DNA from: Limnohabitans sp.
GTDB lineage: Bacteria > Bacteroidota > Bacteroidia > Flavobacteriales > Flavobacteriaceae
Direction: 5' to 3'
Length of the DNA: 64,000 nucleotides
Assembly: GCA_030053945.1 (NCBI GenBank)
Contig: JASGCW010000008.1
Span: 18,157-82,156, forward strand
The translations under genes were made by a program, and so were the position numbers. This document shows, one piece after another, positions 28,837-38,861 of the stretch (its first letter is position 1; each line of letters starts with the position of its first letter). Under the pieces are notes generated by a model that saw only the letters and a list, made by a program, of their open reading frames with translations, did not search any database and was not told where the DNA came from.

Positions 28837-29973
28837 ATGAAGATTCAACAAAAAGTAGTCCTTTCTTTAGGTAGCAACCAAGGAAATCGTTTAGAAAATA
28901 TAGATACTTGTATCCAATTTATTCATCAGAAAATTGGAATTGTTTTGCGTGTTTCTAAATTGTATGAAACACCTTCTTGGGGTTTTGAAAGTGATGCTTT
29001 TTACAATTGTGCTGTTTTGGTTCATTCTTCTTTTTCGGCTGAAAAAATATTACGAAAAATTGCTTCAATAGAAAAAGAAATGGGACGTATTCGTAAGAAA
29101 GATGTTGGCTATGAAGCGAGAATTATTGATGTTGATATTATTTCGATAGAAGATCAAATTGTTGAAAGTGAGTATTTACATATTCCGCATCCACAAATGC
29201 AAAATCGGAAGTTTGTGTTGCAGCCAATGTTAGATTTGAAATTAGAGTGGCAACACCCAGTTTTGCTAAAATCGGTTTCTAATTTGTTAGCAGAATGTAA
29301 TGATGCTAGCCAATGTTTAGCAGTGGCAGAACTTACAGTTCCTGTTATAAATTGTAATCTGAACAAAATAAATTACATTGCTATTGAAGGAAATATTGGT
29401 GCAGGGAAAACAACTTTAGCAGCCAAAATTTCTGAAGATTTCAATGCTAAACTGGTATTAGAACGTTTTGCTGATAATCCATTTTTACCAAAATTTTACA
29501 AAGACCAAAATCGCTATGCTTTTCCGTTAGAAATGTCTTTTTTGGCTGATAGATACCAACAATTAGCTGATGATTTATCACAGTTTGACTTGTTTGCCGA
29601 TTTTGTAGTGGCAGATTATCATATTTTTAAGTCATTGATTTTTGCTAAAGTTACTTTGCAGGAAGATGAATTTCGTTTGTATAAAACACTTTTCGATATC
29701 ATTTATAAAGAAATGCCTAAACCTGATTTGTACGTGTATTTGTATCAGAATACAGATAGGCTTTTAAAGAATATCAAAAAACGTGGACGCAGTTACGAAC
29801 AAGAAATCCCAGCCGAGTATCTAGAAAAAATTAATCAAGGGTATTTAGACTACATTAAGACCCAACTTGATTTGAATGTTTTAGTGATAGATGTTTCTGA
29901 TTTTGATTTTGTAAAACGCCAAGAAGATTATATCACTATACTGCAACAAGTACAGGAGAAATTGGATTGTTGA
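28837..29973 (+). CDS. folK: Fusion protein: HPPK (FolK) plus deoxynucleoside kinase
   Basis: A 378-aa two-domain protein. Residues 1-135 are 6-hydroxymethyl-7,8-dihydropterin pyrophosphokinase (SLGSNQGNR, YETPSWGFESDAFYN, YEARIIDVDII with the Mg-binding Asp pair), the folate step before FolP. Residues about 178-378 are a dNK-type kinase (GNIGAGKTT P-loop at 185-193, ERFADNPFLPKFY, RGRSYEQEIP lid). The start at 28837 gives a normal FolK N-terminus. The fusion joins folate and nucleotide salvage; I recall it as common in Flavobacteriaceae. It is divergent from sppA. Confidence 0.93.
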   Translation: MKIQQKVVLSLGSNQGNRLENIDTCIQFIHQKIGIVLRVSKLYETPSWGFESDAFYNCAVLVHSSFSAEKILRKIASIEKEMGRIRKKDVGYEARIIDVDIISIEDQIVESEYLHIPHPQMQNRKFVLQPMLDLKLEWQHPVLLKSVSNLLAECNDASQCLAVAELTVPVINCNLNKINYIAIEGNIGAGKTTLAAKISEDFNAKLVLERFADNPFLPKFYKDQNRYAFPLEMSFLADRYQQLADDLSQFDLFADFVVADYHIFKSLIFAKVTLQEDEFRLYKTLFDIIYKEMPKPDLYVYLYQNTDRLLKNIKKRGRSYEQEIPAEYLEKINQGYLDYIKTQLDLNVLVIDVSDFDFVKRQEDYITILQQVQEKLDC

Positions 29974-30063
29974 TTGTTGAATGATTTACGGATTCTAGGA
30001 TTTGAAATTTGAAATTTAGAATTTATTTGTTATTTGTTATTTTAGTTCAGGAACTTTATCTTT

Positions 30064-30603
30064 TCAGTTTTTATCTTTTCTAAGTTTACAAAACAAATCC
30101 CAAATCACAATTCCGGTACTTACTGAAATGTTTAATGAATGTTTGGTGCCTAATTGCGGGATTTCGATAGCGCCATCACATAGTTTTACCGCTTCTTGGT
30201 TCACGCCAAAAACTTCGTTACCAAAAACCAAAGCGTATTTTTTGTTGGTTTCAGGCTGAAAATTATCTAAGAAAATAGCATTTTCGACTTGCTCTATGGC
30301 ATATACGTCGATATTTTGATTTTTTAAATCTGAAATCACTTGTAAAACATCTTTTTGGTATTCCCAAGTTACCGTATCGGTTGCGCCTAAAGCAGTTTTG
30401 TTGATTTCTTTATTGGGAGGAGTGGCTGTTATTCCGCACAAGTAGATTTTTTCAATCAAAAAAGCATCACTAGTTCTAAAAACAGAACCTATGTTGTGTA
30501 GACTTCTTATGTCGTCTAGCACAATAATGATTGGAGTTTTTTCTGCTTGTTTAAATTCTTCTACCGATTTACGGTCTAATTCGCTATTTTCAATTTTTCT
30601 CAT
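30064..30603 (-). CDS. TrmH/SpoU family RNA 2'-O-methyltransferase
   Basis: A 179-aa SPOUT methyltransferase with all three family motifs: IVLDDIRSLHNIGSVFRTSDAF (motif 1), LVFGNEVFGVN (motif 2) and IPQLGTKHSLNISVSTGI (motif 3), which forms the knotted SAM site. It lacks the N-terminal substrate domain of TrmB/RlmB, so the RNA target (tRNA or rRNA) is not known. Stands alone, between folK and the unknown 289-aa gene. Confidence 0.9.
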   Translation of the reverse strand: MRKIENSELDRKSVEEFKQAEKTPIIIVLDDIRSLHNIGSVFRTSDAFLIEKIYLCGITATPPNKEINKTALGATDTVTWEYQKDVLQVISDLKNQNIDVYAIEQVENAIFLDNFQPETNKKYALVFGNEVFGVNQEAVKLCDGAIEIPQLGTKHSLNISVSTGIVIWDLFCKLRKDKN

Positions 30604-30633
30604 AGTGCAAAAATACAGAAATACTATAATAGC

Positions 30634-31503
30634 TTACAAATCTGAAAAAGGAATAAAGTACAAACTGGGTTTAGCATTGAAAATAAATTTATTAAAGCCT
30701 TCTGCCGAAATATAAATTCCATTTGTGTTTATAGTTATCCCTTCTACTTGACCGAAACGAAGTGCAGAACCTAATTTGTATTTTTTGAATTTGGAATCGC
30801 TAATTTTTAAATTTTCATCACATTCAAAAATAGTAAGGAATATTCTTCCTGTCTTTGTGTAGCCAATGAGGTATAATTTGTTGTCAAAATAGTAACCATC
30901 TGTGGCTAAATATTGAAGGTTAAATTCCTCTGTTTTGGTTAAAACTTGCTTTTCTTTTTTAGATTGATCAATGATATAGTGAGATGTCTTTTTGGATTTC
31001 CATTCTTTAGTGAAAAGATGAATTTTATTTTGTTGTACTATCATTGTTTCGCAATCAAAATTGTGACGTAATGGTTTGTTCGAAAAATCTAATTGATCTG
31101 CATATTCAAAATCCAAATTTTTAGTAGTACTAAATTTGGTCGAATCTTTTCTTATGAGTGCAGTGATAGATAAGTTTTTTCTTTTGCCAAGATTGTTCCC
31201 AAAATCACCTATATATAAAGTGTCTTTATGATAAGAAATAGCTTCCCAGTCTGTATTAGGTAAATCTGTTTGAATTTTGTTTAAAATTATTCCGTCAGTT
31301 GGGTTTATCTCATAAACTTCATTTGGATTTCCGCTGTCATTTAGCGTTAATAATTTATTATTTGAGAAAGATAATCCAGAGGTTTCAACGAGTGAGTTTG
31401 ATAAAAAACTGATTTGGTATTTTTTTAAATGTATTTTTTTACGTTCTTGAGAGAATGAAAAAAAACTTACGATTAAAGTAAAAAGATATACGTAACCTTT
31501 CAA
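30634..31503 (-). CDS. Exported beta-propeller-like protein, function unknown
   Basis: A 289-aa protein with a signal peptide ending at FSFSQ (residue 19). The body has repeated beta strands, e.g. VETSGLSFSNNKLLTLNDSG, TDWEAISYHKDTLYIGDFGN and VEGITINTNGIYISAEGF, and resembles the SdiA-regulated/PhyH-like propeller type that carries an EAI or EGI after a W or G. No catalytic motif is seen. It has no cysteine lipobox and so is likely periplasmic or outer-membrane associated. I do not recognise a specific function. Confidence 0.65.
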   Translation of the reverse strand: MKGYVYLFTLIVSFFSFSQERKKIHLKKYQISFLSNSLVETSGLSFSNNKLLTLNDSGNPNEVYEINPTDGIILNKIQTDLPNTDWEAISYHKDTLYIGDFGNNLGKRKNLSITALIRKDSTKFSTTKNLDFEYADQLDFSNKPLRHNFDCETMIVQQNKIHLFTKEWKSKKTSHYIIDQSKKEKQVLTKTEEFNLQYLATDGYYFDNKLYLIGYTKTGRIFLTIFECDENLKISDSKFKKYKLGSALRFGQVEGITINTNGIYISAEGFNKFIFNAKPSLYFIPFSDL

Positions 31504-31531
31504 AATAGTGAGATTTGAAATAAAGGTATAA

Positions 31532-31566
31532 AAAAAGCTCTTTCCAAATAGAAAAGAGCTTTTTAA
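31532..31566 (-). terminator. Rho-independent terminator after DUF1573 gene
   Basis: A 12-bp stem AAAAAGCTCTTT / AAAGAGCTTTTT with a 9-base loop downstream of the DUF1573 stop codon on the minus strand. Confidence 0.8.
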
Positions 31567-31581
31567 CCTATTATTATTTTA

Positions 31582-32118
31582 TTAATGTGTTGGATTTGTT
31601 GCTGGAGCATTTGTAGCAGGAGCTACTGGTGCTTTTTCCATTGGGTTAGCTGGTGTAGCAGCTGGTAAAACTTCACCTTTGATAGTTAAAACTTTATTTG
31701 GAAATTCTTTTGAGTTAGAACTCACAGTTACTGTTTTAGTGAATGAACCCACTCTGTCTGTAGCATAACGCACACCAATAATTCCTTTTTCTCCTGGTTT
31801 GATAGGTTTTTCAGGTTTAGTAGGTACTGTACAACCACAAGAACCTTGAGTGTTTGTGATAACTAAATCTTCAGTACCATTGTTTACTAGTACAAATTGA
31901 CGATTAGGTTCAGAATTGTGAGCAATTTTACCATAATCGATAGTTTCAGTTTCAAATACCATTCCTGGACCTTGAACTTTAGGGGTTGCAGCTACTGTTT
32001 CTTTTACTTTCTTAGCTTTTTTCACTTCTTTTTTAGCTTTAGCAACTGTTTCTTGCGCATTTGCAGAGATGCTTCCAAATAAAGCAACTGCCGATAACAT
32101 AAGTATTAATTTTTTCAT
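31582..32118 (-). CDS. DUF1573 domain secreted protein
   Basis: A 178-aa protein with a signal peptide ending at NAQ (residue 22), a Lys/Ala-rich stretch, then the DUF1573 immunoglobulin-like domain (residues about 50-150). GSCGCTVPTKPEKPIKPGEKG and GVRYATDRVGSFTKTVTV match the family core. The C-terminal tail is Pro/Ala-rich. Such proteins are abundant in Bacteroidota and their role is unknown; some are linked to cell-envelope adhesion. Own terminator, so probably monocistronic. Confidence 0.88.
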   Translation of the reverse strand: MKKLILMLSAVALFGSISANAQETVAKAKKEVKKAKKVKETVAATPKVQGPGMVFETETIDYGKIAHNSEPNRQFVLVNNGTEDLVITNTQGSCGCTVPTKPEKPIKPGEKGIIGVRYATDRVGSFTKTVTVSSNSKEFPNKVLTIKGEVLPAATPANPMEKAPVAPATNAPATNPTH

Positions 32119-32262
32119 TTCTGTTGTAATTAGTTGAACAAAACAAATGTATTAATAATTTTGAATTACAAATAAATTTTGTGTCAAAATTGTTGTTAAA
32201 TATTTAATCAAATATTGAGCCAAAATAAGTAAATTCGTCGCCATAATCTAAATTTTTCAGTT

Positions 32263-34866
32263 TTGTCAGCAAAAGAAAAAGCACCGAAGGAGACTCCGTT
32301 AATGAAGCAGTACAATGAAATAAAGGCTAAGTATCCTGATGCTTGTCTGTTATTTAGAGTAGGAGATTTTTATGAAACTTTTGGAGATGATGCCGTTCGT
32401 GCCTCAAAAATTCTTGGAATAACACTGACAAAACGAGGGGCAGGAACTGAGTCTGAAACCGCTTTAGCAGGGTTTCCGCATCATTCTTTGAATACCTATT
32501 TGCCTAAACTAGTAAAAGCAGGGCTTCGTGTGGCAATATGTGATCAGCTGGAAGATCCGAAAATGACAAAAACCATCGTGAAGCGCGGTGTAACTGAATT
32601 AGTTACTCCTGGAGTTTCAATGAATGATGAAGTTTTAGTTTCAAAATCAAACAACTTTTTAGCTTCTGTTTATTTTGGTAAGAAACAACTTGGCGTAGCT
32701 TTTTTAGATGTTTCTACGGGAGAATTTTTAACTTCTGAAGGAAACGAAGAATATATAGATAAGTTGTTGCAAAACTTTAGTCCGAGTGAAATATTGGTTC
32801 CAAAGCAAAACAAAAAAGATTTCTTGGAAAGTTTTGGTGATAACTTCCACGCTTTCTATTTAGAAGATTGGGTTTATAAAGAAGATTATGCAATAGAAAC
32901 TTTGACCAATCATTTTCAAACAAATTCATTAAAAGGTTTTGGGATAGAAGAACTCAATCACGGAATTATAGCTTCTGGGGCAGTTTTATACTATTTGTCA
33001 GAAACACAGCATAACAAAATTCAACACATCACTTCTATACACCGTATTGCGGAGGATGCTTATGTGTGGATGGATCGATTTACGATTCGTAACTTAGAAC
33101 TGTATCATAGTTATAATCCTAATGCGGTTACCTTATTAGATGTGATTGATAAAACGCTTTCTCCTATGGGAGGACGTTTGCTAAAACGTTGGTTAGCTTT
33201 ACCATTGAAGGATGTAAACAAGATAAGAAGTCGTCACGAGGTGGTGGGTTATTTAAAAAATAATCAAGAAGTTTTAAATCAAATCCAAAATCAAATCAAG
33301 CAAATTTCTGATTTAGAGCGATTAATTTCTAAGGTAGCAGCCGGAAGAATTTCGCCTAGAGAAGTAATTTATCTAAAAGAATCCCTTGATGCAATTATTC
33401 CAGTTAAAGAATTAGCATTAAAAAGTCCACAGGAAGCAGTAAAAGTAATAGGGGATAGTTTACATTCGTGTGATTTGTTACGAGAGAAAATCACAACAAC
33501 ACTTAATCAGGATGCGCCAGTGGCAATCAGCAAAGGAAATGCTATTGCTTTTGGTGTAAATGCAGAACTAGATGAACTGCGAAATATTTCAAATACAGGG
33601 AAAGAATTTTTAGAAGCAATCGAGAAAAGAGAATCGGAAGCAACAGGAATTCCTTCATTGAAAATTTCTTTTAATAATGTTTTTGGATACTATATAGAAG
33701 TTCGAAATACACATAAAGATAAAGTACCTTCAGAATGGATTCGTAAACAGACTTTAGTTAGTGCAGAACGTTATATAACAGAAGAGTTAAAAGAATACGA
33801 AACAAAAATTCTTGGAGCCGAAGAAAAAATACAGCAGTTAGAGTCACAATTATTTGAACAATTAGTAGCTTGGGTTGCTACCTATATTAAACCAGTTCAG
33901 CTTAATGCGAATTTGATTGCGCAATTGGATTGTTTGTGCTCGTTTTCGCAACAGGCTATAGATCATAATTATGTTTGTCCTGTAATTAATGATTCCTATG
34001 AATTAGATATAAAAAATGGACGCCATCCAGTAATTGAAAAGCAATTGCCTATAGGTGTGCCTTATATCGCTAATGATGTGTATTTAGACCGTGATCAACA
34101 ACAAATCATAATGATTACAGGGCCTAATATGTCAGGTAAGTCGGCGATTTTGCGTCAAACAGCTTTGATAGTGCTCTTGGCGCAAATGGGAAGTTTTGTC
34201 CCTGCCGAAGCTGTTTCAATGGGTGTAATAGATAAAATTTTTACTAGGGTAGGAGCAAGTGATAATATTTCGATGGGCGAATCGACATTTATGGTCGAGA
34301 TGAATGAAACTGCTTCTATTTTGAATAATATTTCAGACAGGAGTTTAGTATTGTTAGATGAGATAGGTCGTGGTACAAGTACTTATGATGGAGTTTCTAT
34401 CGCTTGGGCAATAGCCGAGTTTTTGCACGAAAATCCAGCACAGCCCAAAACATTGTTTGCCACACATTATCACGAATTGAATGAGATGACCGAAAGCTTG
34501 CCTCGTATTCAAAACTATAATGTTTCTGTCAAAGAATTAAAAGATACTGTTTTATTTATCCGTAAGCTCGAAAAAGGAGGTAGTGCACACAGTTTTGGTA
34601 TTCACGTGGCAAAGATGGCAGGAATGCCACAAATGGTTATTCAAAAGGCTGGAAAGATTTTGAAGAAATTAGAGAAGAATCATTCGGGTGAGGTATTAAG
34701 TGGGGTAAAAGCACAAGATGAATTACAATTGAGTTTTTTCAATTTAGACGATCCATTATTAGAGGAAATCAAAGAAGAAATCTTGAGTTTAGATATAAAT
34801 ACGCTTACTCCGGTAGAGGCTTTGATGAAATTGAACGAAATCAAGCGAATGATTTCAAAAAAATAA
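32263..34866 (+). CDS. mutS: DNA mismatch repair protein MutS
   Basis: An 867-aa MutS1 protein. Residues near 37-45 hold the mismatch-binding FYETFGDDA (Phe-x-Glu motif). The ATPase domain has [14 protein letters not shown] (Walker A), GESTFMVEM (Q-loop region), [16 protein letters not shown] (Walker B) and ATHYHEL. The start used is TTG at 32263 ([20 protein letters not shown]); the first ATG lies 13 codons later and would leave out residues I recall as conserved in flavobacterial MutS, so the TTG start is likely. It detects mismatches and recruits MutL. Confidence 0.96.
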   Translation: MSAKEKAPKETPLMKQYNEIKAKYPDACLLFRVGDFYETFGDDAVRASKILGITLTKRGAGTESETALAGFPHHSLNTYLPKLVKAGLRVAICDQLEDPKMTKTIVKRGVTELVTPGVSMNDEVLVSKSNNFLASVYFGKKQLGVAFLDVSTGEFLTSEGNEEYIDKLLQNFSPSEILVPKQNKKDFLESFGDNFHAFYLEDWVYKEDYAIETLTNHFQTNSLKGFGIEELNHGIIASGAVLYYLSETQHNKIQHITSIHRIAEDAYVWMDRFTIRNLELYHSYNPNAVTLLDVIDKTLSPMGGRLLKRWLALPLKDVNKIRSRHEVVGYLKNNQEVLNQIQNQIKQISDLERLISKVAAGRISPREVIYLKESLDAIIPVKELALKSPQEAVKVIGDSLHSCDLLREKITTTLNQDAPVAISKGNAIAFGVNAELDELRNISNTGKEFLEAIEKRESEATGIPSLKISFNNVFGYYIEVRNTHKDKVPSEWIRKQTLVSAERYITEELKEYETKILGAEEKIQQLESQLFEQLVAWVATYIKPVQLNANLIAQLDCLCSFSQQAIDHNYVCPVINDSYELDIKNGRHPVIEKQLPIGVPYIANDVYLDRDQQQIIMITGPNMSGKSAILRQTALIVLLAQMGSFVPAEAVSMGVIDKIFTRVGASDNISMGESTFMVEMNETASILNNISDRSLVLLDEIGRGTSTYDGVSIAWAIAEFLHENPAQPKTLFATHYHELNEMTESLPRIQNYNVSVKELKDTVLFIRKLEKGGSAHSFGIHVAKMAGMPQMVIQKAGKILKKLEKNHSGEVLSGVKAQDELQLSFFNLDDPLLEEIKEEILSLDINTLTPVEALMKLNEIKRMISKK

Positions 34867-34929
34867 GTTTTGTAAATTATTGCAAGACAAAGTTTTAAAA
34901 AAAAGATGAAAATTTTTTTAAAAAAGTAC

Positions 34930-34959
34930 TTGCAGAAGTGATTTCTTGTTGTATATTTG
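34930..34959 (+). promoter_or_regulatory. Promoter of the tRNA-Gly/tRNA-Leu operon
   Basis: TTG (34930-34932), 19 bases, TATATTTG (34952-34959), followed by GCACTCGCAAT near the expected start site. The same start-site sequence follows the tRNA-Asp promoter. Confidence 0.8.
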
Positions 34960-35008
34960 CACTCGCAATACGGAACAAGTATGGCGAAGTTCTTAAAGAG
35001 ACGCAAAT

Positions 35009-35081
35009 GCGAAAATAGCTCAGTTGGTAGAGCGCAACCTTGCCAAGGTTGAGGTCGCGGGTTCGAACCCCGTTTTTCGCT
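35009..35081 (+). tRNA. tRNA-Gly (anticodon GCC)
   Basis: Cloverleaf with acceptor GCGAAAA/TTTTCGC, D arm TAGCTCAGTTGGTAGAGC, anticodon stem CAACC/GGTTG with loop TTGCCAA (anticodon GCC), T arm GGTTCGAACCC. No encoded CCA. Reads GGC/GGU codons. Confidence 0.95.
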
Positions 35082-35103
35082 CGACTACCAAGTTAAAATA
35101 TTT

Positions 35104-35188
35104 GCTCGAGTGGTGGAATTGGTAGACACGCTGGACTTAAAATCCAGTGAACATTTCGTTCGTGCGGGTTCAAGTCCCGCCTTGAGTA
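35104..35188 (+). tRNA. tRNA-Leu (anticodon TAA), integration site of the downstream element
   Basis: Acceptor GCTCGAG pairs with CTTGAGT (two G-T pairs). The anticodon stem CTGGA/TCCAG closes a loop CTTAAAA with anticodon TAA, and a long variable arm (class II) and T arm GGTTCAAGTCCC follow. The 3' end, bases 35169-35189, recurs at 45422-45442, so this end is attL of an integrated element; the tRNA itself stays complete. Confidence 0.95.
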
Positions 35189-35189
35189 C
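35169..35189 (+). other. attL of the integrated element (21-bp direct repeat)
   Basis: Twenty-one bases of the tRNA-Leu 3' end, beginning TTCAAGTCCC and ending TTGAGTAC, are repeated exactly at 45422-45442. The enclosed DNA includes a tyrosine recombinase gene, as expected for tRNA-targeted integration. Confidence 0.85.
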
Positions 35190-35192
35190 TTT

Positions 35193-35236
35193 AAAAAACC
35201 GTAACCTTTTAATTTTAAAAGAATTACGGTTTTTTT
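35193..35236 (+). terminator. Element-borne terminator behind tRNA-Leu
   Basis: Stem AAAAAACCGTAA / TTACGGTTTTTT (35193-35204, 35224-35235), inner pairs CTTTTAA/TTAAAAG, and a T run. It begins 4 bases after the att repeat, inside the element, replacing the native terminator now found at 45443-45475. Confidence 0.8.
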
Positions 35237-35405
35237 ATTTTAAATTTGTACTACCATTGTACAACAATCAGCCGTTTTTATTTATGAATTTGTTTTTTGA
35301 AGTTTTATAGATTGAAGTTATTTCACTCACAAATAACAATTATAATTTCAAGAATTACGCTTTTTATTTTGCTTTTTAGTCAAAAATCTTAGGAAGTTCC
35401 TTTTT

Positions 35406-38400
35406 TTAGTTTTTGTATTTTATCATATAATCAACATATTCTTGCATCCATTCCATTTCATTTCTATTTGGCCTATAACCCGTGTGCATACATATTAAAG
35501 AATAAAATGCTATAATTTTAAATTTATTTTTAACCTCAACACTCATTTTTAAATTTTGTTGCCATAAATCAAGAAAATAAAAGTCTTGTGGGTTGGTATA
35601 AATACGAGTTGTCCAAAATTTACTTACAAAAGGATAAAGAATAAATAGAAATATTCCTGTTGAAATTCCCTTAATTGCTTTTTCAAAATATGGCATTAAT
35701 GCTAAATGTAGCTTTAAAGCTTCATTTGTTGGGGAATTTAACGAACAAATTAAATAACAGATTATTTGAATAGGTTTTTTATTTTCATTTTCAATATTAT
35801 TAACCCAATCTATTAGATTCCGAGAGTCTGTGTAATTTTTTGGAAAGTTATCCAAAATATAATCTATAAATTCAAATATTTCTTTATCTGTATATAAGAA
35901 CTCACTTCTGTGTATATGCTTTTTTAGATTTCTAATGAACTGTTCTTCTGTGTGCTTATTCTCTAAAATTAAAGTTAATTCTTTTAATAAAATTGGAATT
36001 AAATTATATGTAAGATAATAATCGACTTTATCATTGTTGATAGGAAATCTCCCCAACATATCTAAAAACATTTGTTTCTGTAGATTGTTATTCAATTCAT
36101 CAGCCATCCCAATATTAATAGTCTCTTCATACTCTGTTAATTCTTTTTCAATCTCCAAAGATTCCTGATATTTATTTTCTAAAATTTTATAGCCTACAAA
36201 ACTTCTTAAAGTGTTTTTGAAATTGTATAAAAACATTTCCTTGTTCATTTCAAAAGCTTTATTAGCCCATTTCATCGCATTATCCTTATCATTATAAAAT
36301 TCAAAGCATTGTACCAATATAAAAACATTCATATATTTCCTCTCGTCAAAATACCATTCTTTAAGCAGTACAGGGTTATAATTATTGTTTAAAATTCCTC
36401 GATAAGGAACTAAATAGGAATCTCCATTTTGCGATTTTTCAGGTGGTTTGCCTAAACTTAAAATCTGAAATATGTAATTTAAAGCATTGCCAATCTGTAT
36501 CACAACAATATTGTAATCATCAATATTTTCAAATGTGTCTACTTCTTTATATGATATTAACAATAATTCATAACATTCTGCAAGTTTATAAATTGCTGTT
36601 TTATAATCACCTAAAAACCAATAAGATATAGCATACTCTCCCAGCAATTTAGAAATTGTAAGTTTTGACACTTTTATTTTGTTTTGTGCAAAATCAAGTG
36701 CTTTTTTTGTGTATTCATGCGCTACAACTTTATCTTTATCGCCAAATATTTTTGCTAAGGTTAAATAGGTGTCAAGTTTAGTTACTACAAAAACATCTAT
36801 TGATTCAATATCTAAAAGAGTCAATAAAGCCTCGTCCTTTTTACCTTTATAAAATTGCTGTCTCCCTAATTCATCTTTTAATAAAAATATTGCTTCTTGT
36901 GAAGTATACTTGCTTTTAATACTTTCGTAATACACCTCAGCATTATTTAATTTATCTAACTTTTCAGAAATTATATATAGATTTGTTTTTACAGAATAAG
37001 CCCCTAATATTTGCAAATTATTATCAATAGCTTTTGATTCAATAAATTTAACAGATTCAATTTTTTCTTCCCAACTCTTTTCTGTTTCTAATACATTATC
37101 CAAAAGCCTTCTTGAAAAAAGATGCATCATATTATTATCGAAAAAAGATTCTTCTTTCCCAATTTTATTAAAGCAATTAAACCATAATTCAATTTCTTCT
37201 TCATTAACTATCTTATCTAAAATTATCCATAAATTGTTATAAAGACTATGTTTAGGTTCTTCAAATTTTTTAAAGCTAATTTCATTTAAAGATTCTAAAT
37301 AAAGAATTGCTTTTTTTACATCATCGTGTACATAACTTTTAAATAATATTAGTTTAGACATTTCAGAAATTTCATCCTGAATATCGGAATTGTCTATAAG
37401 GATATTTTCTAAATCGTTTCTTACGAATAGTTTGCTTTCTATATTGAATTTAGAATGTTTTTTTAATTGCAAATCATCAAAAATATGCAATTGTAATATT
37501 CTTATGGATAATTTTGTTAAAGACTGCATTTGTTCAGGAAGATGTGTGTCAACCCAAAAACTCCCAAATATAGTGTCTGTAAAAAATTCTGGATATTTAA
37601 AATATGATTGTAGCGCCACAATCATTATCATTCCTGCATCATCGTATGATTCACCTGCTAAAAAATAAGTTATTGCTCTTTGAGAGTCATATTGTGTTAG
37701 GTTTTTTTTGGATAATATACTTTGAGCTAATTTATTATTTATTTCTTTTTTTGTATTATGTAAAACATTATTACTTCCTAAACTTTTAATTAGAGGTGAA
37801 ATAAAATATGTTTCATCTTTATTTTTTTGCAACCACGTTCCTGACAAACTATTTATTTTTTCATAAGGAGAATTTATAGGAGGATTTGCATTACTAATAA
37901 TTTCAATCGTTTCATTGGAAATTGTGCCTAAAACAATATTTAATCTATACAAAATCTCTCTTGTGGATTCATTTTGAGTACTATGCAATAACTTTTGATA
38001 TGTTTCTTCGTTTAACTCGTTAAATGCCTTTCCTGAAATAAAATCATTAAATTCTTCCAAAGGAATAATCCAATCGTTATTCTCTAAATATTGACAAATT
38101 ATCTGTATATATATTGGATAACCTTCTGAAATACTTTCAATTATAGTTGCATATTTTAGTGATTTTGGCTCTTCTCTATAAGTAAAAATCACATCTTCTA
38201 TTTCTTCCTTACTTAGCAAAGGAATAGGTAGCTCAATAAAATTAGCTTTTATAGGATTTGTAATTTTATTATTAATCTTGAAATTTGAAGTAGATAGTAT
38301 TTTAATATTGTTCCCTAAACAATAATTAAATAAATCAATAAAAAGTTTGTTTATGTTATCATCAAAACCTAATTGTGGTAAGTCGTCAAAAATTATTAAT

Positions 38401-38861
38401 TTGTTGTTTTCATTCTCGAAATTTTGAGTTAAAATCTCTTTAAAAACCAGCACTATAACATTTTTAAATTCATTTTTTGATAAATCTTTAAAACTAAAAC
38501 TCAAAAAATTATTATTTAAACTTTCGCTTAATAATAAAGATAATTGCGATTTACCAGTATCGTATCCTCCATGTATATTAAGCCAAGTTTTATTGCTCCA
38601 ATCACTTTTAATTTTCTCAACAGTTTTTACTCTTTTACTTATATTTTTAGAAAAAGTAGCAACTGATCCACTATAAGAATGTGGATTATTAATCACAATA
38701 TTATTATACGGATTATTTTTAAAAATTGAAGAAATATCTACAAAATCTTTAGTTGTTGCAGATTGTAAAATAAAAACATTAGAATTTGTTAAGTGCTTTA
38801 CTTCTATACTTTCACTTTCTTTGTTTTTCTTTGAAAAGAATTTAAAAAAATTACCAAACAT
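35406..38861 (-). CDS. STAND-type NTPase with helical repeat C-terminus, candidate defence ATPase
   Basis: A 1151-aa protein not recognised as a named family. Residues about 40-400 form a P-loop STAND-like module: Walker A GGYDTGKS (98-105), Walker B KLIIFDD (154-160), a sensor-like ILSTSNF (about 191), then LLSKEEI and a winged-helix-like part. The rest (about 430-1150) is all-helical, with paired helices like TPR repeats (e.g. DEALLTLLDIESIDVFVV, YAISYWFLGDYKTAIYKLAE, KDNAMKWANKAFEMNKEM). STAND ATPases with repeat sensors often trigger abortive infection in bacteria. No known effector domain is seen in it; the small two-TM protein encoded 0 bases upstream may supply that. Function is inference. 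Confidence 0.7.
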   Translation of the reverse strand: MFGNFFKFFSKKNKESESIEVKHLTNSNVFILQSATTKDFVDISSIFKNNPYNNIVINNPHSYSGSVATFSKNISKRVKTVEKIKSDWSNKTWLNIHGGYDTGKSQLSLLLSESLNNNFLSFSFKDLSKNEFKNVIVLVFKEILTQNFENENNKLIIFDDLPQLGFDDNINKLFIDLFNYCLGNNIKILSTSNFKINNKITNPIKANFIELPIPLLSKEEIEDVIFTYREEPKSLKYATIIESISEGYPIYIQIICQYLENNDWIIPLEEFNDFISGKAFNELNEETYQKLLHSTQNESTREILYRLNIVLGTISNETIEIISNANPPINSPYEKINSLSGTWLQKNKDETYFISPLIKSLGSNNVLHNTKKEINNKLAQSILSKKNLTQYDSQRAITYFLAGESYDDAGMIMIVALQSYFKYPEFFTDTIFGSFWVDTHLPEQMQSLTKLSIRILQLHIFDDLQLKKHSKFNIESKLFVRNDLENILIDNSDIQDEISEMSKLILFKSYVHDDVKKAILYLESLNEISFKKFEEPKHSLYNNLWIILDKIVNEEEIELWFNCFNKIGKEESFFDNNMMHLFSRRLLDNVLETEKSWEEKIESVKFIESKAIDNNLQILGAYSVKTNLYIISEKLDKLNNAEVYYESIKSKYTSQEAIFLLKDELGRQQFYKGKKDEALLTLLDIESIDVFVVTKLDTYLTLAKIFGDKDKVVAHEYTKKALDFAQNKIKVSKLTISKLLGEYAISYWFLGDYKTAIYKLAECYELLLISYKEVDTFENIDDYNIVVIQIGNALNYIFQILSLGKPPEKSQNGDSYLVPYRGILNNNYNPVLLKEWYFDERKYMNVFILVQCFEFYNDKDNAMKWANKAFEMNKEMFLYNFKNTLRSFVGYKILENKYQESLEIEKELTEYEETINIGMADELNNNLQKQMFLDMLGRFPINNDKVDYYLTYNLIPILLKELTLILENKHTEEQFIRNLKKHIHRSEFLYTDKEIFEFIDYILDNFPKNYTDSRNLIDWVNNIENENKKPIQIICYLICSLNSPTNEALKLHLALMPYFEKAIKGISTGIFLFILYPFVSKFWTTRIYTNPQDFYFLDLWQQNLKMSVEVKNKFKIIAFYSLICMHTGYRPNRNEMEWMQEYVDYMIKYKN

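Noticed and set aside
35110..35310. 66-aa plus-strand frame
   Set aside because: It translates the tRNA-Leu gene and the terminator behind it.
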